A stretch of 64,000 nt of DNA, taken from NCBI GenBank assembly GCA_001600495.1, contig BCKE01000031.1, forward strand, positions 211,535 through 275,534, read 5' to 3'. A model generated the notes under the pieces. The model saw only the letters and a list, made by a program, of their open reading frames with translations, was not told where the DNA came from and searched no databases. Positions 9,893 to 21,793 of this stretch are shown here, one piece after another (positions within the stretch are counted from its first letter, which is position 1; every line of letters begins with the position of its first letter). The DNA comes from Pilasporangium apinafurcum (Eukaryota; Oomycota; Peronosporomycetes; Pythiales; Pythiaceae). The position numbers and the translations under genes are program-made.

Positions 9893-10951
9893 AAGAAGAA
9901 ACGAAAGGATGAACTCTCACTAGCTAGCAAAACTTTGAGAGAAGACACGAATGACAAGAAATCATCTCCAAGCAGCACGATTAGATTGAAGCTTTATCCT
10001 ACCAAAGAATAGCGAGTATTGTTGAACAAGATCTTTGGCTCGCATCAAGTGATTTACAACAAACTGGTTGAGATCATGAACAAGAAAAGCGAAGAAGCAA
10101 AATGTGATGATATCAAGAAGGCATATATGCCATCTCACGAAGAATTACATGATGACCGCCAACCTATTTGCCAAAAGAAAACACTAGCGACACATTTTTC
10201 TTCTCGAAAAGCTGAAAATCATCTCAAAGTTCCAGCAAAATCCATGGAGTCCACCTTTCAGGATTTTAAAAAAGCTATTAAATCGTCGAGAATTTTCTTT
10301 TTCTTTAAAAAGGACGAAGAGAAGATGTCTTTTCCTGAGATGAAGTTCAAGTCAAAAAAGGATAACTCAACGTCAATCAAAATCCGTTCTTGATCGATCA
10401 TGTCCCCTCAAAAAAATGTCGTTCACTTTTTTCCAAGATATTTTGGTAAGGTGTATCAAGAGCTTAAAATCAAGGAATCTGTTGCAATATTCGATTTAAT
10501 TGCAGAGAATGCAAGAAGAACGGTTTTATCTTTGTATCCTGTGAGTGAAAGAGTTTGGATTGACTGACAAGAAGCGATTGATCCTGGAGTTTGTAATTTA
10601 TCACGATATACGACCTCGAAGGGTTATTGTTAAGTGTTAATGATTCCAAGGATAAAGGCAAGATTTTCACACGCTGTTTTTTGATTGATCAACTGCAGTA
10701 TCCAAGCACAGAGAATGTTCGCGCTCATCATGTAACTTGGTTACAGATCGCGATATCAACGCCGCCAAAAACATTTTCCTTAAGAACGAATGTTTACTTG
10801 TGGACCAATCTGGTCTAGGTATCGGGGTTGGCTTCCTCAAGGTGTTTGGTCGTCCAAGTGCTTGTCAGACCCAAGTTGATCAATCGGAAAACAAAAGCCA
10901 GGAATCATCATTTGTTACTTTCGTATCTCTTGAGAACTTTGCGATCTCCTG
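9893..10951 (+). mobile_element. Decayed Fanzor/TnpB (OrfB-type) nuclease transposon
   Basis: Frames on the plus strand carry, in the correct order, landmarks of the TnpB/Fanzor RNA-guided nuclease family. Near 9980 is IRLKLYPTKE followed, after a stop at 10010, by LLNKIFGSHQVIYNKLVE, the typical N-terminal helix. Then comes a basic block around 10230-10390 (SMESTFQDFKKAIK, FPEMKFKSKKDN). Near 10579 is AIDPGVCNL, the RuvC-I motif with its catalytic Asp. Near 10741 is TDRDINAAKNIF, the end of the OrfB zinc ribbon with the last RuvC Asp. Only about 50 codons separate RuvC-I from the DRDxNAA motif, whereas the family normally has some 200-250, so RuvC-II and most of the zinc ribbon are deleted. 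The frame also shifts between blocks. It is a dead copy. No terminal repeats or guide-RNA end could be identified. It sits between two host genes without disturbing either. Confidence 0.75.
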
Positions 10952-10963
10952 AGGCAATATAAA

Positions 10964-12650
10964 TTAACTTAATCTAATAGATCGGTCTTGACAAAGATAC
11001 CTAGTAAAACGAAGTTCATGCTCCATCCACCACCGTGTGGCATCCAATTCGCTCACTTTTTCCTTATCGAATAGTATAGCGATAGGTTCTTCCTCAAATG
11101 TGTCCTCTCTCCGTCCCATGTGCAGTGCCACGCCCTCGCGTCCCGCTTTCTTGTCTGTTTTTCGGTACATGGAACTTAATTCAAACTTGGCTGCATCCTG
11201 TAATACCAGCCGAGCTTTAGTGTCACTCGAGTCGAATTCAATTCGCACACCGCCAATAATAGGCTGATCACTCCAAGATTTCAAGTGGCTCGTGTGATCT
11301 GTGGTGGTAGTGGTAAATCTGTTCTTGACAGGAGAAGCTCGCATCTGAACAATTGTTTCAGTAGTCGCCAAGTCATTGCTACTATTGTTATTGTTGTTGT
11401 CATCGTCATCTTGTTCTTCAACCACCTCCGTTTTCCCAGAGGCAATTGACGCTTCCAACTCCGATTTCATCCGACTCAACAACTCGGACGAGATTTCGAT
11501 CGGTTGGGATGGATTGAGTGACTGTTGTTGCTTCTTCTTTCTGGGCTTAGATGCTTTGGGGATGGATTTATTTTTCGAACTGGTAGTAGTGGGTTTCGAA
11601 GACGTGGTAGTAGTGGTGGTGGATATTGAACTACTGTTGCTTTCCGATTTTCGACCACTATCCAATGTGTCACTACGCGGTGCCAGCGAGCGAAAAGATC
11701 CCGACACAGCTACAGCACCAACAGGAGTGTCTTTAGTGGGTCGATCGCCTGAGAACGTAGCTCGACGGAGAATCTTGGGCTGGAATGTCAGCTCTTTTTC
11801 CTTCTCTTCTTCCTGACGGAGCCGTTCGGCCTCCATCTTGTCTTGTTTCTTCTTAAGCCATTCTGCCTGGCGCTCCATCATTGACATTGCCGCAAACGCT
11901 TTACCTGTGGTGGTGGTACCACTCTGACTGGAGATCGATGGACGCCGCGTGGATATGTTTCCAGCCGTTGAGCTCTTCTCCCCATTGTCACCCACGACTG
12001 CCGGTAACTCTGAGTTTGTGCCTCCTTCAGTCTCATTGTTTGAGTGCTTTATACTGTCTGAGAGGATGATGAGCTCTTTGCCTGGCCGCAATTTCCCTCG
12101 ACTCGGGCTCGTGTTAACTGTTCGTGCGCTGTCTAGTTCGAGTGTCGCGAAGCACGGAAAATCCTGTAGCTCCAGAACTATAGACACAGGAAATTCAGAA
12201 TAGGAGAGTCATAAATGCCTGAGTATGGTACCGCATACATACGAATGTGTTTCCAGCACTTGTGTTGCACGTGGGGATAGATATCACCGCGCTGAATCTG
12301 TCTGCAAATTATCTGAAAGTGAACAATTTACGCAAAATTGGCACGAATGAGTAAAAGTAGATCGAAACGTAGAATGGTTGAGCTACCTCTTCGGCGCCGT
12401 CATCGGGTATTTCCGTGCGATTGACCTCGTCTTTCAACCAATTTTCTACAAGTTTTACGCGCGGATACCACCAGTTCGGCTCAGTCGTGGAAATATTGGG
12501 ATCTTCTATGAGGAAATTAGCCTGTACAGAGGCAAGTGGGTGTAAGCAGGGTTCGCTCATTCTCACTGTCAACATCATACATACCATCCAACGTCCACGT
12601 ACCAGGTTGTCCGTCAGGACAGCTTCACTCACGGTGATAGTTTGTACCAT
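10964..12650 (-). CDS. Unrecognised protein with basic coiled-coil segment, 4 exons, 494 aa
   Basis: Exons on the minus strand are 12650-12585, 12521-12387, 12312-12243 and 12177-10964. All junctions use GT..AG and keep the frame. I do not recognise the family. The N-terminal third is Trp-rich and looks globular (PNWWYPRVKLVENWLKDEV, HKCWKHILLELQDFPCF). The middle is Ser/Thr-rich low complexity, with a charged helix at about residues 175-205 (WLKKKQDKMEAERLRQ) of the kind seen in cytoskeletal or ciliary proteins, and a Lys-rich KPRKKKQQQ stretch that could be a nuclear signal. The C-terminal about 110 residues (GGVRIEFDSSDTKARLVL to the end) look folded, with a conserved WWMEHELRF motif. The first exon starts at the first ATG of its open frame. 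Confidence 0.68.
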
Positions 12651-13303
12651 ATCTCTGTTATCACTGTTCCTTCAATCAGCAAGCCACACCTCACTTATAA
12701 TCCCGCGAGCGAAAACCAGAGACGTTTACAAAAATAAACCAACAAGCAGCAGCAAACCAAGGCAACGAATAGCGCACAACTTCTATTTCTGTGACCTAAC
12801 ACTTACCTCTCATTATCGATATGGACTCAAAATGGGTCGTGTTAACTGGATAAAATAAATCAAATTCATGAATGATGATTGGATAAAAACATGATGATTG
12901 CACAAGAATCGCGAAAAGATCAAGGAACAAATATGGAGCTGCTGGGTCGCGTGGCTGGCAGGAGCGCTCTGTGCGTAGCGGTCATTGTAATTGCTCATCA
13001 CAGTACTGATGCTGCCAGTATTTGTGCGTTTACTGTTGCTGATGACGTATTTGGAATGATTTTTTTTATCTGATATGAACGTTGCACGTTAGGTATCTCG
13101 AGAGAAGATTGCTGCAGCTTTTCACCACCAAGTGGTGATCTTTTGTCCATCCCATGCTGCGGATCTGCATTAACTGGTCCAGGTACGCTCGTATAACTGA
13201 TAGTATAGCGCATAAACATTATCATCCAATCATCTATTTAGATGCATTACGTTGTGGGAGCGATGGCTTCTGTTACCGCGGCGATACCCCATGTCGAAGC
13301 AGC
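12651..13303. other. Divergent intergenic region
   Basis: About 650 bp between the divergently transcribed unknown gene and the ankyrin gene, so it probably carries both promoters. A plus-strand frame at 12879-13073 is open but has no recognisable content. No repeats or RNA genes are visible. Confidence 0.45.
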
Positions 13304-14155
13304 ATGGACGACCCGTTCTGCAACATCCCAACAGCCACTTCTATCAGCGTCATCAATGGCGATGGAGAGCAGCTACTGGATCCACTAGCAGCGTGGCGTA
13401 CGTGTCGCCACCAATCTGAGAAGATGCAGGCACTACGGACACCGGAGCTCTACGGTTGTACCGCTTTGCTCGAAGCTGTTATGCAAGGACGAACGGTTCA
13501 TGGCGTTGACTTCATTCTCTTCTGCTTTTTAGCCCATATTCGATTTGACTTTTCTCTTTGTTGAACAGGAAGCAGTTGAATGGTTGCTTGCCGAAGGTGC
13601 TGATATCAATGCTCGTGGAAACGGAGGCGCCACGTCGCTACATATCGCTGCATTACTACCACAGGCCACGAGCGTCGTACCGCTTCTGCTGACACGTGGT
13701 GCTGCTGTGAACGCAGTGGACGATTTTGGATTCACTCCTTTGCATCGCTTCGTGCAACAGGAGAATCTGGAAGGCGCCACAATGCTGCTTTACAGCGGCG
13801 CCAATCTCACGTTGTCCGCTCCAGGGGTAAGCGGATACCATGTCTGGCGCTATTAGCTGCTTTTCATTTTGATGGATATCTTGACGATATTGTTGATCGT
13901 AGGGAGAAACGCCATTACATCTGGCAGCATATGAAAATTCGCGAGATCTCGCTCACCTCTTGCTTGCATTTGTGCGTGTTTGCTCATGCTGCTTCTTGTG
14001 TGTATATCCGACAACATTCTTTAGAGATTCATCACTTACAGTTGTGTTTCTTTACCTTCCAGGGTGCAGACCCGTTCGCTCGAAACGAGCGTGGTGCGTC
14101 CAGTTTTGAAGTTGGGCTGTTTGACATGTCCGTACCACCGCATCATATGACGTGA
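13304..14155 (+). CDS. Small ankyrin-repeat protein, 4 exons, 203 aa
   Basis: The exons are 13304-13495, 13569-13826, 13903-13971 and 14063-14155, joined in frame. From about residue 56 the product is ankyrin repeats: GCTALLEAVMQGRTEAVEWLLAEGADIN is interrupted by the first intron after MQGRT, then come SLHIAALL..VVPLLLTRGAAVN, TPLHRFVQ..GATMLLYSGANL, and TPLHLAAYENSRDLAHLLLAFGADP. About four to five repeats make up nearly the whole protein, so it is probably a protein-binding adaptor. The first intron has an unusual GTTCAT donor. Only about 105 bp separate its stop from the stop of the convergent TIR-NACHT-SH2 gene. An earlier start through an upstream exon cannot be excluded. Confidence 0.75.
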
Positions 14156-14260
14156 TTGGTTTGAAAAACGTAGTTGTAGTTTGCGTAGATTCGTTTTCCT
14201 GTTAGATCATTTTCATATATTGCTTGATTGCATTTATACCTTCATCTACGTGCCACAGAT

Positions 14261-17200
14261 TTATCGATTTGCGTCAGATGATGGCGGATACGGAGTGCTC
14301 GAAATCTCCCGATTCAATGGGCTCTCGCGTGGAATCGGCGTAGTTAACATGCCTTTACGTTGGAATCGCTCGACAAGGTTGATGAGATCGGGAAAAACTA
14401 TCGTCGACGGCGTCACTTCTGACGGTTCAACAAGTGAATACGCTCCCGTTTTCAGGTGATGGAAGAGGTTGTGGGTGAACTTGGGCTTGCCGGTAACAGG
14501 GTCAACCTTTTCAATGAAAGACACACAATAGGTTTTCTTGGTTGCAGAGTACCGAATGAGAAAACTACCGGCTTGCGGGTTCCGCATTAGTAATTCCTGG
14601 GCTCGCACGCGGTCAATATCACCATGGAAGAAGCTCTCCAACCCTTTGTCTCGAAGATTTAAAAGTCGTCGAGCGCGTTGGAAATTTTCATCCGATAAGA
14701 ATCGTCCGACCAGTTTTATGCACTCTTCACCTTGCGCTTGCTACAAGTTAATTCAAAAGCTGTGTTAGTTGATCCATCCATATCCTTGTGGACGTAAATT
14801 TTCTCACCATCAGATGATTGCAAGCATGACGAACGATATAGATGTGTGCTTTCGTTTCCCCCAGACTAGATGATTCTAGCTCGAAACTAAGTTTGCATAA
14901 ACAGTGTTAGCATATACGTTATTATGCCGCCATTGAATGTTTAAGAACTTACTTCAAGTTGACGAAACTGTTGTGTTTGACCCGGATCACTGCCTCATAT
15001 TCACGAGCTGCCCATTTACCAATATGTTCGTGCCCATTCGTAACATCGGCATAGTAACTACCGGCGCTTTTGAAATCTTGTACCCAGTCCAGAACAGAAG
15101 TGTGAAAAGGGCGCAAATAATCGTCATCGGTAACGTAAAAGAGCGATCCGAATGATGAGGCTACGTCCAGCTGCTTGTACGCATCCCACTCCAAGATGGA
15201 GGCGACTGTTTGCATCGTTAAGGGCTCATATGCTGCACACAGTACTTCGAGCACAGGTCGGACTACCGTCTACATTTGTTCAAGAGAAAATGTGTTAAGC
15301 GACCAACAATCGAAAGTAGTAATTAATCCAGAAAGATGTACCTTGTAAACCTGCTCCTCAAAATGATTATCAAAAAACTGCCGCAGATACCCACCCATGC
15401 CGATAGGAAGAGATTCTAATTGATCCGTGGGCAATCGGCCCTCCTCAATTGCTTGAACAATGTTGACTGCATACAGAAACAAACCTTCTGATCGTTTTGC
15501 GATTAAATTGACTTGGTCTTCCGAAATACTCGGGGTTTTCACAAATAACGGGTTGGACAAGTTAGACATTGCAATGGATGGTGAACGATGACGCACAAAT
15601 GAAGTGGTCTCATTTGACTCCACCGACGTAGCTGAAGTACGAGAACTAGATTCGTTTTGAACTCTAGGCTCACCAAGTGTATGTGTGATAAATGTTTTGA
15701 TGTCATCTTCGTTTTCCCGCTCAAAGTGATCGAGTGAAATGTTTGGCGTGTACATTTGCAGCTTTGTAAGGATTGTAGGATCTTCTCGGCTCAAGAGAAT
15801 GATACGAACCCATGGTGGCAGTCGTGAGACAACCGAAGGAAGCACGGACACCAGACACTCATCTGTTACGATGGCTGATTGATCCATACCAAGTCCAGAC
15901 GATCGACGAAAACTGGGTCGCAATGAAGGTGATGGGGCTGCCGCATTTGATGATATCATATGCTCCAGACCATCAATTAGGAGAACCAGAGGTTTATTAG
16001 AGTGAGGTCTTGCAATAGTCGATAATGGCTCTATAAGCAGGTGCTGAACCAACGCCTGAAACGACGAGACAGGTACAACTTCCTCCAGTGGCTCTCCGGA
16101 TTGCAGAAGCACTGCGTACTCTGGCAGCTGCGTGGTCAACTGATATGCTAATGACAGTATACAGCGACGAGCATTTTGAGTTTGTTCGTCTTCTTGTAAG
16201 GCAAAATGGAAAGCAGCGATCTCTGGTATGGATTGGACCATACGCGCGGCAATCGCTGTTTTACCTGAACCAATGGGTCCTGTCACCCAAAACACTTGAC
16301 CACTGGAAGGTGTTTCGATCCATTCCTTGATTCGATCAAACAGCCATGTCCGTCCCACAAAACGACTAGCCAGTTTGCTGATTTGCAACTGGAACGAAAA
16401 CGGAGAGAGCAATGAAAATAAGCGAGCTTGCTGTCCTTCATGGTCGAGCTTTCCCTTCAATGCTGTCACCAATTGATCCTTTCGAAGGTTATATCGAACT
16501 TCATTGAGTGTAGCGGATGCAACAACACTTGTGTTACCTCCAGACATAACTTGGTCTCGATGATAAATCAGACAGTCAGACATGTCCAGCCATTGAATGC
16601 GACAGATTGATAGTGGAATCTCGCATTGACGGACCATCAGGGGAACAAACCCGATGCCAGCGGCCATAGCTGCGGAGATATCGTTCAAGCAGACACCACT
16701 CGGGCGTCCGACACTTTCAGGGGTGACCAGTAAAATCATCTTCCCATTTTTCTCACTTGCCACCCAACTCAATGCTTCCTCATGCGCATTGGCATTTTCT
16801 TGGAGACTATCCAAACTTTCTGAGATTGGAGGAGCTGGCGGCGGGAATACAGAAAATCCCGACGCTGTTAGATCTTCGTAGAGATGCCTTGCGAGCATGT
16901 AGCAACTGTCGTCGTAGCTAAACATGTAGCGAGTTCCAAATGCGACTGCTAGAGAGTCCGCCTCATCCATTTCCTTGACGTGCTCAGGCGACGTAAGCGT
17001 AGGAGGCGCCCGACGGATATGAGACGGTGAGCCTGGTGCGGTGTAGACAGTATGGTGTTTGGACATGGGCGATGTTGAATTAAGATCGATGGACTCCATA
17101 CTGGACTGTGTCAAGAGCCGATGAACTCTGGATTCACGATGTCTAGATTCATGAAAAGAGGAGAATACACCAAGGTTCGCTATCCCCGCAACGGCTGGCA

Positions 17201-18106
17201 CTCCATACGCAGTCATCGACTCAAACTGGATAAAACATAAGAGAGTGTACATGTGAAGTGGAATGGAATCAACATAAAGGCGATCGTATCAGCACGTACT
17301 AGTTCAAGTATTGCATACAAACGCTGAGATTTCTCTTGGAACGTCGCGCTGTGGATATGATTGTGCATGAGCTCCAGCCACGGATGCCCGTTGGCGTCTA
17401 ATTGAAGCTGCTCTGGGTCCGTCGGCACGCAATCTCGAAGGTCGAAGAACGGGAGCATACTGATGGACGGCAGCGGCTCGCTTTCCGAGACCATGACAGG
17501 GAAAATACTCAGTCGATTGGATGCAGCGCGAGCAATTTCGTTTAAACAGTAACCATCTGGTCGTCGAAGCGCATGTGGGGTCATCAATAACAGCACACGT
17601 CCATTCGCCTGCGCATCCTTCACCCACGTGAGTGCACTATTGATGCCTTCTTCCCAGTCGATTCCTGCCGAAAGCTTTTCAACATCCACCCACACGGAGT
17701 GGCCACGCTGTTGTACTGAAAGCACATACATATACAATAAGCAAGTGCGTTGACAAAGACCAACCATACAAACGAAGATGAACTAACAAGCTTCTTTGAG
17801 ATGGAACGTAAGCTGCTGAAAACGGTCGTGCCCATCTATAGTAAGAAATTGCATACGTAGGTGCACATTATTAGTATTGACCAATATTTAAGCACACAAT
17901 AACCAAATAAATTGATTGTGCTGCTACTAACACGACAGGAAGATCTTCAAAGGCGTCGTAGGGCGATACTGTAGCGTATACAACCGCTGGGAGCGTGGTG
18001 TGGACATTTCTACACCTTCTTCTTGTGCTTTGGTTGTAGTGAGATCCGCATCCATGGCGTGTGCGTCCACATCGACGCGGCAGGTGGCGTCATCTCCTGA
18101 CGCCAT
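14261..18106 (-). CDS. TIR-TIR-NACHT-SH2 NLR-like protein, 7 exons, 1132 aa
   Basis: Minus-strand exons are 18106-17932, 17835-17788, 17715-17300, 17225-15342, 15269-14953, 14886-14808 and 14740-14261, in frame at all six junctions. TIR domain 1 spans about residues 53-190 (LKIFLSYGHDRFQQ; LLLMTPHALRRPDGYCLNEI). The Glu of CLNEI (E134) is in the position of the TIR NADase glutamate. TIR domain 2 spans about 311-435 with the parallel motif ILLVTPESVGRPSGVCLNDI, so that Glu is Asp (D395). A NACHT-type STAND NTPase starts near 500: FVGRTWLF, Walker A GPIGSGKT (529-536), Walker B LVLLIDGLEH (about 626-635), LLSREDP, SEGLFLYAVNI and FHTSVLDWV. After a helical segment, a C-terminal SH2 domain (about 1010-1095) has the phosphotyrosine-binding Arg in GSFLIRYS (about 1036) and FTHNLF. 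The layout suggests a switch that oligomerises through NACHT, signals through TIR and senses phosphotyrosine partners. The function is inferred. Confidence 0.85.
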
Positions 18107-18317
18107 GATGGTTGTCCGCGCTATTTTGTAGATTGTAGATGAACCCAAAAGCGAAACAAATGCGGGAAAACAATCGTACTTAAGTGAAGATGCTCCCTCC
18201 CCCCGAATTTGATGTGGGCTGTCCCTAGAATAAGGCATGACAGGATGGCTACACTATTGATACAAATGTAGCCATCTTTTTTTGGCTCTCTTTCTCTATT
18301 GATTCATGCTAACAGCA

Positions 18318-20971
18318 TTATGAGGAAGCCTGACCTATAGCATTGGTGAGGCGTTGTTGAGCATCGCTGTCGACGAGAAGCACAAGCGTTTTGTCTCCGA
18401 TCCAGACTGGCAGCGCGCGTGAGTTTGTAGTGGAATCTGAATGTGCCGCTACGAGCACCATGGGACCAACGCCACTCAAATCGCGTATAGCCACCAACCG
18501 CTCTTGTAGAGCTGAACTTACTATTTCCAGTGAATGGACTTGGCCGTTGAGAGCAGTTAGCGATAGGAGACGATTAAGATCATCTAGAGACGCATCAACT
18601 TTTCGTTTCGTGATGAATGGAAGAACGAATGCAAGTCCTTCTTCTGTTGGACGAAAGACGAGTTTATCACCCGCTGGAACACGAGCAAACACACGGATAC
18701 CAGTATTCATGATCTGTAATTGTGATGAATATCAATCCTTGGTGAAAATGACTGCCATCAGACCCAAAATGACAGAATGAATTGACACTCACCTTCAGTT
18801 GCCGCCCAGCGAGGCATGCCTCTTGCACATTTGCATTTACGAGACACACGGACGTTGCTCCGTCTGAGCGTCCGAAGAGATGTTCCTGTAAAAGTGGTAG
18901 CTGGTGCATTAGTGAAGGCGTTCCACTCGATGCCATAGTGATGAAATGAACAGATCATACCTGAGGAAAACTATCTGTTATACCATAAAAGCTCTGGATG
19001 TGCTTCCAGTACTCATCTTTGAGCCTCGAATACGAATGCAAGGGATCTTCCGGTACTTGTTCAATGTGATTAAGTGCTCTCTCTTCTTTTAGGCGCTGAG
19101 TGCGCCGAGAGAGTTTGCAATTTCGAATGGTGTGGGTGGTTTCACCACAAAGCGCACAAATATACGCCTCTTTTCCTACTGGTAGGCGAGTTGTCTCATA
19201 CGCTGCCAGCCCACTTTCTTGGTCTCCTGGAAGAGAGCGCTTCTTTCTCAGTAGTGTTACGAAGAAACCACCAGTGTTTTGATCTGTCGGGAAGAGACGC
19301 ACGCAATTATGTAATTCTTCACTCATAGATGAAGATGGAGTCGGAGGAAACATCGATTTTAGTATTCGCATGCCGCGCAAATTTGCAGGAACGTCCTCAT
19401 ATTCAGCAAACCACTCCATTTCGGACCGTTTGGCAGTTTTCGACTGCCAGGCGACTTGCCAAGCATTCATTCCATTTCGAGTGATCAAACCAGGAAGATG
19501 GTTGGATGTACCCACTATTTCCAATGCTCCGTCCGCACGACGCAATAGTTCTGCTATCACCTACCAACACAAGAGGCACAGTGAGCTTTGATGTGCTTAT
19601 GCATACAGAAAATGGCTCCATACCGCCTCATTTTCGATTGGATTAAGTGAGCACGTCGAGTAGACCATCAAGCCATTCGGTTTGAGCAATGCAGCAGCGC
19701 GCAGTGCCAACTCTAACTGGGTTTTATGGAGCGTCAACGCGCTGCCCGTAGACCATTGCCACCATAGATTTTTATTCTTTCGAATAGTTCCATCTCCAGA
19801 ACATGGCACATCGCAAATGATTCGGTCAAACACGCTTGTCGCTTGCAATTTTCCTGCGACATATAATCCTGGAAACTGCTGCCCCTTGTGGCATGTAACA
19901 ACTGCTGTTTCCAGACCAAGCCGCTGCAGCTGGTGAACAAGCATGTAGCCTCGCTTTTCATTTGCATCATTCGCGACAATAAACCCGCTGTCCGCATCAA
20001 AATTGTCATTTTTGGAAGACAATGCTTTTTGGCCCAGCTCTTCCATCACCTGTGTCGTCTTCGACCCTGGAGCGGCGCATAAATCCAAGACGCGATGATG
20101 CGGCTGAACGTCTAAAAGCAACGCTGGGATCATACTCACAGCCTCCTGTCGACTGATATTACCCTCTGAGGTGTGGTAAAGCAAGAAATCGCGAAAATCT
20201 TGCAACTGCTCATAATCACGAGCTACACAAAAGGTAACATAATCGTAATTCACATGATGTTCTAACAAAGGAATACTGTCAAATCATATCATACCGTGTT
20301 TGGAGAGTGCACTGCGGCCACAATCGAGCTGCCAAGCACCTTGCTTGAATGGATACCAGGACAATTCACTGTTTCGCAACACAATACATTGATTAAGACA
20401 AAGGTGTGCATTTGTATACAGAGTTCACATGAGTGCCCTATACCGTGGCGGTTTCAGGTGTTGTCCTTCGTGCATGACCGTCTCAAATACTTTCGGAAAT
20501 TCTTCCGCGAGGCGCTGTTTAATCCTAAAGTAATTACAGGTACACACAGAGTCAGTAAATCCACAATTTTCACGGCTGAATGAACGACATGAAACCAATA
20601 TGTCTGTCGTACTTGTTGTGTGCATGGGAATTGGGATTGATACGAAAGCATGCTGGCAGTGGCGCTTCCAGTGTTTGCTTAATTATAGATAGATTTTCAT
20701 GCTCAAAAATACCTTGCTTCTACACTTACACATAAATATATCGCTTATAACTACGACAGTAAGACACAATGCAAAGCTGACGTTGCTACCTCCTTACCAG
20801 ATAATATTGTACCAGTGCAGGTTCCGGCGCCGTAGCATCGCTGCTGTTGGTCAATGGTTGATCAACAACGGAGGACATTTGACGTCCGGTTCCAAATTGA
20901 TAAGCGGACGTGAGGAAGAGAGGTCGAGTGCGTTGTGCAATAAGTCCACGGCGCTTGCCTGCCACCAGCAT
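18318..20971 (-). CDS. NSUN2: tRNA/RNA cytosine-C5 methyltransferase, Trm4/NSUN2 family, 8 exons, 649 aa
   Basis: Exons are 20971-20798, 20719-20613, 20524-20444, 20368-20295, 20222-19624, 19560-18961, 18885-18793 and 18713-18318. The spliced product follows the family from end to end: LEAPLPACFRINPNSHAH, ELSWYPFKQGAWQLDC, GNISRQEAVSMIPALL, the SAM-binding DLCAAPGSKTTQ, the motif IV cysteine in CDVPCSGDGTIRKN, and the catalytic cysteine in VYSTCSLNPIENEA. The C-terminal part includes a CxxC-type segment (YICALCGETTHTIRNC) and the conserved end MNTGIRVFAR. It methylates C5 of cytosine in tRNA using SAM, mainly in the nucleus. The first about 35 residues are basic and free of acidic residues (MLVAGKRRGLIAQRTRPLF), so a mitochondrial or nuclear targeting role is possible. 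Its 3' end lies about 210 bp upstream of the TIR-NACHT-SH2 start. Confidence 0.92.
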
Positions 20972-21196
20972 CACCCAATCGACCGAGAATGGCTAACGCT
21001 CCATTTGACAACTTGCACTCATTCTTGCACCCAATTTTAGCCAATTAAATGCATTATATATATATCATAACAAAGGTAAACTATCACATAACGGAGGTGA
21101 TGCACCTTCGAGTAACCTCCAGACTCATCATATCACATTAGTCGGTACTGTGAAGCTGATCGCTTTATTCGCAATCGCTCGCTTGTCACCTGTTTA

Positions 21197-21793
21197 TTAT
21201 GGAAGTCGGCTAAGGAAATGAAATGCAAACCATATAAGCAGCACGACCTTGGCAACTTCGATCAGCACGTAGCTGATGTGGAAGAACACACCGGGTTTGT
21301 CATGCTTTTGGACGGTGTTCTTCATTTCACTAAGCACCATTTTCTGGTGGAACGACAATGCATCGTCCGGCAAATTTTTCACGGAATCATAGATCGCAAA
21401 CTCTCCACGTAGCTCCAATCTCGGATATATCACCACATATTGTGTGACCAGTAGTGCCGTCAATGCAATGAGAATTCCCACCTTTCCGTCTGGAATCGAT
21501 GAAGCCACCACACGAATCAGCCATAGACCAATGCAGATCCCAGTCTCCACGGCGTTAAGCGCTGCAAACACTGTTCGTCCCACATCCAATGCTAAATACC
21601 GCGGCACAAACGGCGCACGAAATTTCACCCACGCTTCCGTGAAAGAAATTGCTACAACGAAACCCAGCCAGAGCAGCGCCAGGAAAACCGTCGCGGCAGT
21701 TGGGGACAGTGTTCCACCGCGTGCTAGCAACGCCAAGAGTAGACCGATCGCACTATAGACTACCGGCAAGACCGCTCGTTCGCGCGCGACCAT
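21197..21793 (-). CDS. Small multi-pass membrane protein, unknown function, 198 aa
   Basis: A single exon. Hydrophobic segments at about residues 8-28 (VVYSAIGLLLALLARGG), 33-53 (AATVFLALLWLGFVVAISF), 72-98 (VFAALNAVETGICIGLWLIR), 103-123 (VGILIALTALLVTQYVVIY) and 172-192 (ISYVLIEVAKVVLLIWFAF) suggest four or five membrane spans. The loop FTEAWVKFRAPFVPRYLALDVGR between spans two and three is charged and looks conserved. I do not recognise the family and give no function. The start is the first ATG, directly followed by the hydrophobic stretch without a separate signal peptide. Confidence 0.75.
   Translation of the reverse strand: MVARERAVLPVVYSAIGLLLALLARGGTLSPTAATVFLALLWLGFVVAISFTEAWVKFRAPFVPRYLALDVGRTVFAALNAVETGICIGLWLIRVVASSIPDGKVGILIALTALLVTQYVVIYPRLELRGEFAIYDSVKNLPDDALSFHQKMVLSEMKNTVQKHDKPGVFFHISYVLIEVAKVVLLIWFAFHFLSRLP

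Noticed and set aside
11376-11816. Leu-rich plus-strand frame resembling a membrane protein
   Set aside because: Antisense of Ser/Thr/Asn-rich low-complexity coding sequence of the unknown minus-strand gene.
14181-14459. Plus-strand frame over the SH2 domain
   Set aside because: Shadow of the minus-strand SH2-encoding exon.
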